DNA of 7,738 nt from Deltaproteobacteria bacterium (GCA_019307545.1 JAFDJI010000148.1:1-7738), one strand, 5' to 3'; shown: positions 1-6,620, counted from the first letter of the stretch. Notes: generated by a model from the letters alone, not told the origin. A program made the numbers and translations.

Positions 1-1
1 G

Positions 2-865
2 ATCGACACCCAGCGGGTCGACCCCCACCCAAACGCGTTCCTGATGATCCTGATGGTGAGCGGCGTCCCACAGGACGCCCCCTTCGAGGTGGATGGGCGG
101 ACCTTCACCGTGGCCGACCTCGTACAGGGGGCTCGACTCGGCTACCGCAGGCCGCAGTCCGCCGAGGAGTGGCGGATGGCGGGGTGGACGCTGCGGGCGC
201 TGTCCCTGGCGCTCCCGCCCGGTCGCGACCGGTGGCGCACCGCCACGGGCGAGGAGGTGTCGCTGTTCGAGGAGGTCGACGAGGCAATGGCCTACCTCGA
301 GCACCAGCACGCCTTCGCCGGACGCCTGCTCGACGGTGCCCCGGAGCCGTTGCACAAGCATCGGCAGTACATCTACGCCCACAGCTGCGGGGGCATCCAC
401 CTGCTGATGGCGCCGCTGGGCCACCTGGTACACCCCGAGGTGCGGGCCCTGTACGGGGACCGCGCCCGCCGGCAGGTCGACATCCTCGCGTTGCGGCTCC
501 GGGAGGAGCGACGGCTCTACACCGCCGTCGCCCCGGGGCGGGAGAGCGGCGCGGAGGTCCTGGTCGCCATCCAGCGACTCAAGATGTTCGGCCATTCCCT
601 GGAGGCCTTGAGCGACCTGGGCATGCTCCGGGCGGTACCGCTGGAGGACGCCGACTTCGTGCGCCTCGACGCGCTCCGGGAGTGGACGGCGGACGCGATC
701 CTCGACCTCGACGCGGTGGGCGCCTACGCGGCGATGGCGCGCCTGCAGGAGGCGCAGCCCCAGACCTTCCTGGACCTCCTGGGAGACACTGCCCACGCCG
801 TCCGGGGGCTCCGGATCTCCGAGCGCCTGCTCGCCGGGCGGGACGACGCAGAGGAGGGGTCGTGA
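2..865 (+). CDS. Unrecognised His-rich protein, first visible gene of the Gld-type ABC operon (5' end cut by window)
   Basis: I do not recognise this family. The frame is open from base 2, and the first ATG (44) has no Shine-Dalgarno sequence before it, so the gene most likely starts outside the window; 273 residues follow that ATG. The protein looks soluble and mostly helical, with no signal peptide or membrane segment in the visible part. Counting from the ATG at 44, histidines cluster at 87, 89, 104, 106, 113 and 119, the last two around a HSCGGIH stretch (113-119) with Cys115. This could be a metal or catalytic site, but that is inference. The stop (TGA 863-865) overlaps the GTG of the ABC ATPase, so the two are probably translationally coupled, which suggests an accessory role in the transporter system. 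Codon use matches the neighbouring operon genes. Coding status is secure; function is unknown. Confidence 0.8.
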   Translation: MDTQRVDPHPNAFLMILMVSGVPQDAPFEVDGRTFTVADLVQGARLGYRRPQSAEEWRMAGWTLRALSLALPPGRDRWRTATGEEVSLFEEVDEAMAYLEHQHAFAGRLLDGAPEPLHKHRQYIYAHSCGGIHLLMAPLGHLVHPEVRALYGDRARRQVDILALRLREERRLYTAVAPGRESGAEVLVAIQRLKMFGHSLEALSDLGMLRAVPLEDADFVRLDALREWTADAILDLDAVGAYAAMARLQEAQPQTFLDLLGDTAHAVRGLRISERLLAGRDDAEEGS

Positions 866-1626
866 TCGAAGCCCGGGGCCTGTCGAAGCGCTTCGGTGAG
901 GTCCAGGCGGTCGACCGCCTCGATCTCGAGGTCCGACCCGGCGAGGTGGTCGGGCTGCTCGGTCCCAACGGCGCGGGAAAGACCACCACCCTGCGCATGC
1001 TCGCCACCTGGATGCGGCCGGACGCGGGTGTGATCCGGGTGGCAAACCTCGATGCCCTCGAGGACCCCCTCGGGGTGCGCGCGCGCATCGGCTACCTTCC
1101 CGAAGGCGCCCCCCTGTACGGTGACCTGACCGTGCGCCAGCACCTGGTCCACGTCGGGCGACTCCGGGGGCTGGGTGGGGACCCACTGCGCAAGGCCCTC
1201 CGCCAGGCGGGCGAGCAGTTCGAACTGGACGAGGTGGCGGGCCGGCCGGTAGGACTGCTCTCCAAGGGCTTCCGGCAGCGGGTGGGCCTGGCGGTGGCGC
1301 TCCTGCACGAGCCAGAGGTGGTGTTGCTGGACGAGCCGACCGCGGGACTGGACCCGAACCAGGTCGCGGAGATCCGGACGCTGATCCGGTCGCTCGGCGC
1401 GACCCGCACGGTGGTCATGTCCACCCACGTGCTGCGCGAGGCCGAAGCGGTGTGCGATCGGCTGGTCATCGTGCACCACGGCAAGGTCCGCGCGGCCGGG
1501 ACCGCGGAAGAGCTACAGCGCCGCTACAGCACGGCACCGGATGAGGCGGTCTCCGGTCCGGGCGCACCGAGCGGCCTGGAAGACGTCTTCCGCCGGGTCA
1601 CCGGCGACGAGGAGGACGCGCCATGA
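862..1626 (+). CDS. ABC transporter ATP-binding protein, GldA-like (ABC-2 type)
   Basis: Cytoplasmic ATPase that would power the permease encoded next. 254 residues, a normal length for a stand-alone ATPase. Walker A is GPNGAGKT at 34-41, the signature loop is LSKGFRQR at 133-140, Walker B is VVLLDEP at 153-159 with catalytic Glu158, the D-loop is AGLDP at 161-165 and the switch histidine is His189. At the Q-loop position the protein has IGYLPEGAPLY (76-86), with Glu81 instead of the usual Gln; this and the LSKGFRQR signature are typical of the GldA subfamily and unlike classic LSGGQ proteins. The GTG start at 862 is chosen because it overlaps the previous stop, follows a GAGGAGGGG ribosome site (851-859) and places the protein start directly at the nucleotide-binding domain. 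A much longer open frame upstream is only a shadow of the preceding gene. The stop overlaps the next ATG. NosF-like copper ATPases are a related alternative, but the neighbours favour the Gld type. Confidence 0.95.
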   Translation: MIEARGLSKRFGEVQAVDRLDLEVRPGEVVGLLGPNGAGKTTTLRMLATWMRPDAGVIRVANLDALEDPLGVRARIGYLPEGAPLYGDLTVRQHLVHVGRLRGLGGDPLRKALRQAGEQFELDEVAGRPVGLLSKGFRQRVGLAVALLHEPEVVLLDEPTAGLDPNQVAEIRTLIRSLGATRTVVMSTHVLREAEAVCDRLVIVHHGKVRAAGTAEELQRRYSTAPDEAVSGPGAPSGLEDVFRRVTGDEEDAP

Positions 1627-3833
1627 GGCGGGCCCTCGAGATCGCCCGCAAGGAGTGGCTGGTCGCAGCCGGCACCCCCGCTACCTACGTGGTGGGCGCG
1701 ATCTTCCTGGTCCTGTGCGGGTTCTTCTTTTTCGACGACTTCTTCCTGCTCGGGCGGGCCGAGGTCCGCTCTCTCGCCGACCCCATCGTGCTCCTGCTGC
1801 TCGCCACCACCCTGCCGGCGCTCACCATGCAGGCCCTGGCCGAGGAGCGACGCTCGGGCACCCTGGAGTTGCTGCTGACCCACCCGGTCCGACCCTGGGA
1901 GGTGGTGGCGGGCAAAGCCGCCGCGCCCTTCGGAGTGGCCCTGGTGGTGTTGGCGCTGACGCTCCCCTACGCGCTCACCGCCGGCCACTTCGGGAACCTC
2001 GACACCGGTGCCGCCGTGGGGGTCTACCTCGGACTGGTCCTCGTCGCGCTGCTCTTCGTCTCCCTGGGGGTGCTCACTTCCTCCCAGGCCCAGAGCCCGG
2101 TGGTGGCCTTCGCGGTGGGGTGGTTCCTGTGTTTCGCCCTGTTCGCGGTCGGCTGGGCCGCCCACTGGATGCCCCCGAGCCTCTCGGTGCTTGCCGACGC
2201 GCTGGGGGTCGGGCCCCACCTCGAGTCCTTCGCCCGGGGCGCGCCGGACAGTCGGGACGTGATCTGGTTCTTGTCGCTGTCGGCGGCGGCGCTGGCCCTG
2301 GCGACGCGGAGCATCGCGCCTTTGCGCGGCGAGCGCGCCCGCGAGGCGGTCTTCGTGGCCGCGGTGGTGGGCTCCGTGGTGCTGGTGAACCTGATCGCGG
2401 TACGCCTGCCGGTCCGGATGGACCTCACCGAGGAGCGGCTCCACACCGTGTCTGCCGTCTCCAAGCAGGTGCTCCGGGACCTGCCCGAGCCCCTGGTGGT
2501 GGACGGCTACATCACCGCCGACCTCCCGCCACCCTTCCGCGCCTTCCCGCGGGACCTGCGCGACCTGCTCGCCCAGATGGAGCGTGCGGCCCGGGGCAAC
2601 CTGCGCTGGACGGTGCGCGATCCGGGCGCGGACCCGCTGGTGGCCGACGACGCGGCGCGACTGGGCATCCCCGGCGTGCCCTTCGACCGGCACGTCGGAG
2701 ACCGGGTGGAGAGCCGGACCCACTACGTCGGCCTCCGCATCGCACTCGGGGACCGCGAGGAGATCATCCCCCTGGTCGTCCGGCCCCAGGACCTCGAGTA
2801 CGAGATCGTGGCGCTGGCGGTCCGCATGGCGCGGGAGAGCCTGCCCCAGGTCGCGCTGCTCACGGGGCACTACCAGCGGACGCCCCCCCGGGGGCTGGCC
2901 AAGGCCGCCGAAGCCCTGGCCAAACACTATGAGGTCCTCTGGCTGCCGCCGGAGGAGGCCATTCCGCCCAACACGGCGGCGCTGTTGGTGGTCGGCCCCG
3001 CCGTGCCCCTCGGAGCGCCCACCATGCAGGCGATCGACGCCTACCTCCAGGGCGGTGGTGGGGTCGCCTTTTTCGCCGACCCGGTGGAGGTGGACCTGGC
3101 GTCCTTCCGGGCCACGGATCGGTTGCTCGGGGTGGAGGACGCACTGAGGACCTATGGGGTGGTGGTCTCTCACGACCTGCTCCAGAACGGGCCCTGCGAG
3201 AAGGTCTCGCTACCGATGGAGGTCGCGGGGGTCCGTACCCTGCAACGCATGCCCTACCACTTCCTGATGCACATCACCGACCTGGACACGACGAGCCCGG
3301 TCACCCGCGGGTTCGGGCAGGTGATCCCGGTGTTCGCCAGCACGGTCACCCCGACGGTGTCGGACCCGGGGGTCGAAGTACACACCCTGCTCCAGACCTC
3401 GGAGCAGAGCTGGCAGGTGCGCGCGCCCTACCGGATCCACCCCATCGACGACCACGTGCACGGCGATGTCACCGGGCCCCACCCCCTCGGCGTGTCCCTG
3501 GAGGGCGACCTCCCGAGCCCCTATGGGGCCGATCAGCCCGAGCGTTCCCGCCTCCTGGTCATCGGCGACGCCGCCCTGCTCTCCGACGACTACCTGAACA
3601 CCACCAGCACCAAGCTCCTGCTCAACACCGTGGACTGGCTGATCGGGGAGACCGACCTCGGCACGGTCCGAACCCGCGGGATGGTCGACCGGACGATGGG
3701 TGAGCCCGAGAAGACGGCGACCGCGAGGGCCCGCCTCGGCAACACCCTCGGTCCCCCCCTGGTGCTCGCGCTCCTCGGGGGACTCTACGCGTTGTGGGCC
3801 TGGCGCCGTCGCAAGCGGATGCGCCTGCAGTGA
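1623..3833 (+). CDS. Fused ABC-2 permease and GldG-like protein (GldF-GldG fusion)
   Basis: Inner-membrane component of the transporter, 736 residues, joining two proteins that are separate in Flavobacterium. Residues 1-230 are a GldF-like ABC-2 permease with about six hydrophobic segments (near 21-42, 54-72, 101-121, 131-152, 157-180 and 213-228) and the conserved permease stretch EERRSGTLELLLTHPV at 74-89. A seventh segment (242-261) leads into the GldG part, recognisable by RMDLTEERLHTVS at 265-277, a version of the GldG R-x-D-L-T-E-E-x-x-x-T-x-S motif. Residues 280-700 form a large domain, expected to face the periplasm, with a Rossmann-like TAALLVVGPA strand region (451-460) and a DYLNT-containing segment near 656-660. 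A C-terminal membrane helix (709-728) ends in a basic RRRKRMR tail, expected to be cytoplasmic. The ATG at 1623 overlaps the ATPase stop and follows GAGGAGGA (1609-1616) at good spacing. The substrate cannot be read from sequence. Confidence 0.92.
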   Translation: MRRALEIARKEWLVAAGTPATYVVGAIFLVLCGFFFFDDFFLLGRAEVRSLADPIVLLLLATTLPALTMQALAEERRSGTLELLLTHPVRPWEVVAGKAAAPFGVALVVLALTLPYALTAGHFGNLDTGAAVGVYLGLVLVALLFVSLGVLTSSQAQSPVVAFAVGWFLCFALFAVGWAAHWMPPSLSVLADALGVGPHLESFARGAPDSRDVIWFLSLSAAALALATRSIAPLRGERAREAVFVAAVVGSVVLVNLIAVRLPVRMDLTEERLHTVSAVSKQVLRDLPEPLVVDGYITADLPPPFRAFPRDLRDLLAQMERAARGNLRWTVRDPGADPLVADDAARLGIPGVPFDRHVGDRVESRTHYVGLRIALGDREEIIPLVVRPQDLEYEIVALAVRMARESLPQVALLTGHYQRTPPRGLAKAAEALAKHYEVLWLPPEEAIPPNTAALLVVGPAVPLGAPTMQAIDAYLQGGGGVAFFADPVEVDLASFRATDRLLGVEDALRTYGVVVSHDLLQNGPCEKVSLPMEVAGVRTLQRMPYHFLMHITDLDTTSPVTRGFGQVIPVFASTVTPTVSDPGVEVHTLLQTSEQSWQVRAPYRIHPIDDHVHGDVTGPHPLGVSLEGDLPSPYGADQPERSRLLVIGDAALLSDDYLNTTSTKLLLNTVDWLIGETDLGTVRTRGMVDRTMGEPEKTATARARLGNTLGPPLVLALLGGLYALWAWRRRKRMRLQ

Positions 3834-5041
3834 GGTCCGAGACCATCGCGGTGGGGGTGTGCGCGGGCCTGCTGGTCGCCTACCTGGCGGTGGTGTGGCT
3901 CGACACCGACCCTGGCCGGCTGGTGCGGTTGCCAACGGCGGAGCAAGTGGTGGCGGTGGCGCTCCCTTCGGAAGAGGATGTCGTCCTGACCCGCGCGGCG
4001 TCGGGGTGGACCGTGTCCGCGAAGGGGGAGGCGCCGATCCCCGCCGCCGAAGTGCTGGTAGACGCCCTGCTCGCCGGACTCGCGGAGGCCGCTCCCGCTC
4101 CCCCGACGCACCGACCGGAGGCCCTGGGCGCCGCGCGGCCGGTGGTGCTGAGCTTGCGCGACGGGGATTCCGTGCGGATCGAGGTCGGGCGGCGGCGTCC
4201 CGGGGGCCACGGCTGCCCCGCGGAGGTCGACGGCGCGCGTCTGGACCTGCCCTCCACCGTGGACTGGCTCCTCGACCGGCCCCTGGAGGGCTGGACCCGC
4301 GCGATCGTGACCGACCTCGACCTCGCCGACATCGTCGGGGTGGAGGTGGGGGGGAGCATCTCCCTCGAGGTCGCGCGGACCGAAGACGGCTGGCTGGTGG
4401 ACGGACTGCCGGCAGATCCGCACCGGGTGCGGGTGTGGCTTTCGTACCTCGCGCACCTGCCGGCCCTGGGCGGGGCCCCGTGGGACCCGGACGCAGACGC
4501 GATCCTGGAGGCGACGGTGGCCTTGGCGGACGGCACACGGGAGGCGGTCTCCCTGGCCTGTCCCGAGGGGCTCGCCCGCACGAAGTCCGGCACCTGGCGG
4601 GTGCCTGGCCTGGTGTGCACCCGGCTCGCGGCCACACGTGTCGACCTGCTCGGAGCCCCCTTCCTCGGCGTGGAACCCTTCGGCATCCGCCTCGAGCGGG
4701 AGGGAGGCGGGTGGGCGATGGAGCGGCGCGGGTCGGACTGGGTGCTGGTGGAGCCCGGTGATCGATTGCTCGACCACAACGCCACGCGGCTGGTCGCGGA
4801 GTACCTGGCCGACCTCGCCCCGCCGCCGGTACCCGTCGGCGCGGGTCCGAACACCTTCGAGACGGAGGCCACGGTCACGGCGACCATCGCGGAGGGCGAG
4901 ACCCTCGCGATCGCCTTCGGAGCCCCCAATTCCGACGGGTTGGTCCCCGTGGCCGTGGACGGCGGCCCGCCGCTGTACCTCGAGCAGTACCAGGTCGACC
5001 CGGTGCTGCCTCGCCTGGACGAGCTGACAGCGGGCCCATGA
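3830..5041 (+). CDS. DUF4340 domain protein, membrane-anchored partner of the Gld-type transporter
   Basis: 403 residues if started at the GTG at 3830, whose first three bases overlap the previous stop (GTGA). This start places a single hydrophobic helix (about 6-24) right at the N-terminus, as expected for DUF4340 proteins, which usually follow GldF/GldG-type genes and are anchored with the bulk outside the inner membrane. The rest is soluble and beta-rich. Three segments share one layout, a Trp-led strand followed by a turn and an amphipathic helix: GWTVSAKGEAPIPAAEVLVD (59-78, helix to about 86), GWLVDGLPADPHRVRVWLSY (187-206) and DWVLVEPGDRLLDHNATRLV (303-322). This looks like an internal repeat of the domain. 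A longer frame starting at 3794 lies inside the preceding gene and adds a non-hydrophobic leader, so it is rejected. Molecular role is unknown; association with the ABC-2 system rests on gene order and overlap. Confidence 0.85.
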   Translation: MRSETIAVGVCAGLLVAYLAVVWLDTDPGRLVRLPTAEQVVAVALPSEEDVVLTRAASGWTVSAKGEAPIPAAEVLVDALLAGLAEAAPAPPTHRPEALGAARPVVLSLRDGDSVRIEVGRRRPGGHGCPAEVDGARLDLPSTVDWLLDRPLEGWTRAIVTDLDLADIVGVEVGGSISLEVARTEDGWLVDGLPADPHRVRVWLSYLAHLPALGGAPWDPDADAILEATVALADGTREAVSLACPEGLARTKSGTWRVPGLVCTRLAATRVDLLGAPFLGVEPFGIRLEREGGGWAMERRGSDWVLVEPGDRLLDHNATRLVAEYLADLAPPPVPVGAGPNTFETEATVTATIAEGETLAIAFGAPNSDGLVPVAVDGGPPLYLEQYQVDPVLPRLDELTAGP

Positions 5042-5106
5042 GCGACCACTTCGACGACCACAGCGGATGGGTCCACTGCCTCGAGGCAGCGAGGCATATG
5101 TATTGA
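5038..5106 (+). other. 22-codon reading frame overlapping the DUF4340 stop; possible remnant of a further operon gene
   Basis: ATG at 5038 overlaps the DUF4340 stop as ATGA, the same arrangement as at other junctions in this operon, and opens a frame of 22 codons ending at TGA 5104-5106. The peptide begins MSDHFDD and ends AARHMY, and it is not recognisable. One reading is that the operon once continued and the next gene was cut off after about 15-20 codons by arrival of the AT-richer toxin-antitoxin segment. No strong ribosome site precedes the ATG, and an ATGA at a stop codon can easily arise by chance, so this may equally be non-coding spacer. Confidence 0.2.
5076..5096. promoter_or_regulatory. 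Palindrome and repeated heptamer upstream of the toxin-antitoxin pair; candidate operator
   Basis: Bases 5076-5089 form a perfect 14-base palindrome, CTGCCTCGAGGCAG. Its right half contains CGAGGCA (5082-5088), which recurs directly at 5090-5096, one base after the first copy ends. Ribbon-helix-helix antitoxins commonly bind short palindromes or tandem half-sites upstream of their own operon, so this is a reasonable autoregulatory site about 55-70 bases before the toxin start. It could also fold as a 5-base stem with a TCGA loop, but no T-run follows, so it is not a convincing intrinsic terminator. Confidence 0.35.
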
Positions 5107-5131
5107 CTTATGCCACCGCCCAGGCTACCTC
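5095..5131 (+). promoter_or_regulatory. AT-rich patch with a possible -35 box, weak promoter candidate for the toxin-antitoxin operon
   Basis: An unusually AT-rich patch (about 5096-5111) interrupts the GC-rich background immediately downstream of the candidate operator. It contains TTGACT at 5103-5108, five of six bases of the sigma70 -35 consensus. At 16-18 bases downstream there is only TACCTC or similar, a poor -10 match, so the exact promoter cannot be fixed. The position fits transcription of the gene starting at 5149. Confidence 0.2.
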
Positions 5132-5148
5132 CAGTCTGAGGTCGAGCA

Positions 5149-5421
5149 GTGCCCAGGTACCGAAGAATCCGCGAAAACGGAGTCACTTTCATCTTCAAGA
5201 TGGACGACGATGACCCAACGCTGCTCCACATCTATGCCAGGCACCTGACAGGAATCGATGATGCGTTGGATGTCTGGTTCGGCGCCGATGCTTCCCAGAC
5301 CTGGAACGTCGCCCGAGCACGCTACGAACGATTCAGCAAAAACCACGGGCTCTTCTGGTTCTGGCTGGACCAGCAAACAGAAGTCGTGATGGTAATCACT
5401 TGCTTCAAACTGGAGGATTAA
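5149..5421 (+). CDS. Small protein, putative RelE/BrnT-like toxin of a type II toxin-antitoxin pair
   Basis: 90 residues, not assignable to a named family with certainty. The toxin role is inferred from size, a basic N-terminus, position directly before a CopG-type antitoxin and an alpha-then-beta layout. Visible parts are a short N-terminal strand pair (YRRIRENG, then TFIFKM), a helix with His27, Arg31 and His32 leading to GIDDALDVWFG (35-45), an Arg/Tyr-rich segment ARARYERF (55-62), then two strands, LFWFWLD (68-74) and VVMVITCF (79-86). A closing hydrophobic strand of this kind is common in RelE/BrnT-fold RNases. The GTG start is the first possible one after an in-frame stop (5137-5139) and has GAGG (5138-5141) seven bases upstream. 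A hand count of 5161-5280 gives 62/120 GC, far below the flanking operon, suggesting horizontal transfer. Toxin-first order matches BrnT-BrnA and HigB-HigA. It may be an unrelated small protein. Confidence 0.6.
   Translation: MPRYRRIRENGVTFIFKMDDDDPTLLHIYARHLTGIDDALDVWFGADASQTWNVARARYERFSKNHGLFWFWLDQQTEVVMVITCFKLED
5412..5416 (+). promoter_or_regulatory. Ribosome binding site of the antitoxin gene
   Basis: GGAGG lies seven bases before the ATG at 5424, inside the last codons of the toxin gene. It decides the antitoxin start: the earlier in-frame ATG at 5400 has no such site and would overlap the toxin by 22 bases. Confidence 0.7.
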
Positions 5422-5423
5422 TC

Positions 5424-5696
5424 ATGTCCAAGCGCCGCAACTACGAGGACCTCGGCGAAGTCACGCTCCCAGAAGACGTGTCCTCTCGCGTGGAGGCCGC
5501 CGTTGTCCAAGCCGAACGGGATGTGACCGAGGCACGGGTGAACTTCCGATGGGGAACCGCACAGGTCGATCTGATCAAGCGGGCCGCGAAACTCGCGGGT
5601 GTCCCCTACCAGACCTACATCAAGCAGGTCGTGTTCCGAAAGGCAATGGAAGACCTCAAGGACGCCCTCACGGTCGGCCTGCTGAACACGACGTAG
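5424..5696 (+). CDS. CopG/BrnA-type ribbon-helix-helix antitoxin
   Basis: 90 residues. The C-terminal half matches the CopG-family antitoxin pattern: a short strand ARVNFRW (37-43) for DNA contact, helix A AQVDLIKRAAKLA (46-58), a turn and then GVPYQTYIKQVVFRKAME (59-76), where the G-x-P-Y-Q-x-x-I-K signature is characteristic of this antitoxin class. The charged N-terminal part (MSKRRNYEDLGEV, then a Glu/Val-rich helix near 17-35) would bind and neutralise the partner toxin. Such proteins normally dimerise and repress their own operon, and the palindrome at 5076-5096 is the obvious candidate site. The gene begins two bases after the toxin stop, so the two are co-translated. The start at 5424 is chosen on the strong GGAGG. 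Base composition is intermediate (37/60 GC in 5581-5640). The antitoxin fold is a confident call; the cognate toxin's identity is less sure. Confidence 0.8.
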   Translation: MSKRRNYEDLGEVTLPEDVSSRVEAAVVQAERDVTEARVNFRWGTAQVDLIKRAAKLAGVPYQTYIKQVVFRKAMEDLKDALTVGLLNTT

Positions 5697-5718
5697 TTCT
5701 CTAAACGTGGAGATCTGG

Positions 5719-6618
5719 CTAGGCCGCGACGGTAGCCGCCCGCTCCGTCCCACGCGCATGGGATGCAATCGCCTCGATCAGCTCCGGCCACGCCACCCGC
5801 GGCAGCCCGTGCCCCATCCCCTCGACGAGGTGCAGGCGCGCCCCGGGGATGGCCCGGGCGGTCGCGCGCCCGGCGGCGACGGACACCAGGGGGTCGGCCG
5901 TGCCGTTGATCACCAGGGTGGGCACGGTCACCGAGCGGAGCTTCCGCAGCCGCCCTCCCGACGCCAGGACCGCGGCGAGGTGGCGCGCCGAGGCGTCCGG
6001 GTGCCGCTGGTCGGCCTGGGCCTCGGTCACGATCTGGCGCAACTCTCCCTCGTCGACGGGGAGCGCAGACCCGTTGAGGAGCCGCAGCAACGCCACCTCG
6101 TGGTCGACCGCCGCCGGGCCCGGTTCTGGGAAGGGCGCGAGCAGCGCGCGCAGCGCGTGGGGCTTGCCGAGCAGGAACCGCCGGTTGCCCGGGCCCGCGA
6201 GCATCGAGGTCAGCGAGCGCAGCCGATGCGGGTGCTCGATGGCGAGGGTCTGGCCCACCATCCCGCCCATCGACCCCCCGACGACATGGGCCGCGTCGAT
6301 CTCGAGCGCGTCGAGCAGGCCCACCAGGTCGGCGGCGAGGTCGGACAGGGTGTAGGCGGTCCGAACCGGAAGGCCGAGCGCCCGCCGGACCAGGAGACGG
6401 GGGAGATCTGGGGTGCCAGCGTCCTGCAGCCAGGTCGAGCACCCGACGTCCCGGTGGTCGTAGCGGATGACCCGAAACCCCTCCTCGGCGAGGCCGAGGC
6501 ACCACTCCTCCGGCCACATCCGCCGCGGCCCGGCGAGCCCCATGACCAGCACCAGCGGGTCGCCCTCGCCGAAGCTGTCGTAGGCCAACTCGATCCCGTT
6601 CGCCTGCACCCGCTCCAT
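5719..6618 (-). CDS. Alpha/beta hydrolase, RdmC-like (methylesterase/lipase-type fold)
   Basis: 299 residues, the full length expected of a single-domain alpha/beta hydrolase; no signal peptide, so cytoplasmic. Motifs appear in order: the oxyanion-hole region LVLVMGLAG (22-30), IRYDHRDVGCST (51-62), the nucleophile elbow GGSMGG (114-119) with Ser116, the acid TADP (240-243) with Asp242, and EGMGHGLP (266-273) with catalytic His270. The conserved YDHRD-x-G-x-ST stretch and the G-M-G-H-x-L-P ending resemble the aclacinomycin methylesterase RdmC group. That name indicates fold and subfamily only; the substrate (an ester, epoxide or similar) cannot be read. The ATG at 6618 is chosen because GGAGGAG sits just before it and the protein start then aligns with the family; the open frame continues upstream into the preceding gene. 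It follows the decarboxylase on the same strand by 56 bases and converges on the antitoxin gene. Confidence 0.92.
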   Translation of the reverse strand: MERVQANGIELAYDSFGEGDPLVLVMGLAGPRRMWPEEWCLGLAEEGFRVIRYDHRDVGCSTWLQDAGTPDLPRLLVRRALGLPVRTAYTLSDLAADLVGLLDALEIDAAHVVGGSMGGMVGQTLAIEHPHRLRSLTSMLAGPGNRRFLLGKPHALRALLAPFPEPGPAAVDHEVALLRLLNGSALPVDEGELRQIVTEAQADQRHPDASARHLAAVLASGGRLRKLRSVTVPTLVINGTADPLVSVAAGRATARAIPGARLHLVEGMGHGLPRVAWPELIEAIASHARGTERAATVAA

Positions 6619-6620
6619 GT

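Noticed and set aside
169..861. An N-terminal extension of the ABC ATPase frame
   Set aside because: It overlaps the upstream gene in another frame, is Gly/Arg/Pro-rich and has no domain; the GTG at 862 with its ribosome site starts a normal-length ATPase.
1524..3173. A 549-residue open frame on the minus strand
   Set aside because: It lies opposite the clearly recognisable ATPase and permease genes, has a low-complexity His/Gln/Gly/Arg composition typical of antisense frames in GC-rich DNA, and shows no domain.
3210..4637. A 475-residue minus-strand frame and a similar one at 3785-4777
   Set aside because: Antisense shadows of the GldFG-fusion and DUF4340 genes, rich in Pro/Arg/Ser/Gly with no recognisable motif.
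5076..5089. The palindrome as an intrinsic terminator of the transporter operon
   Set aside because: The stem is only five base pairs with a four-base loop and no T-run follows; an operator fits better.
5125..5376. An 83-residue minus-strand frame opposite the putative toxin
   Set aside because: No ribosome site or family match, and it is antisense to a gene with a good start and a co-translated partner.
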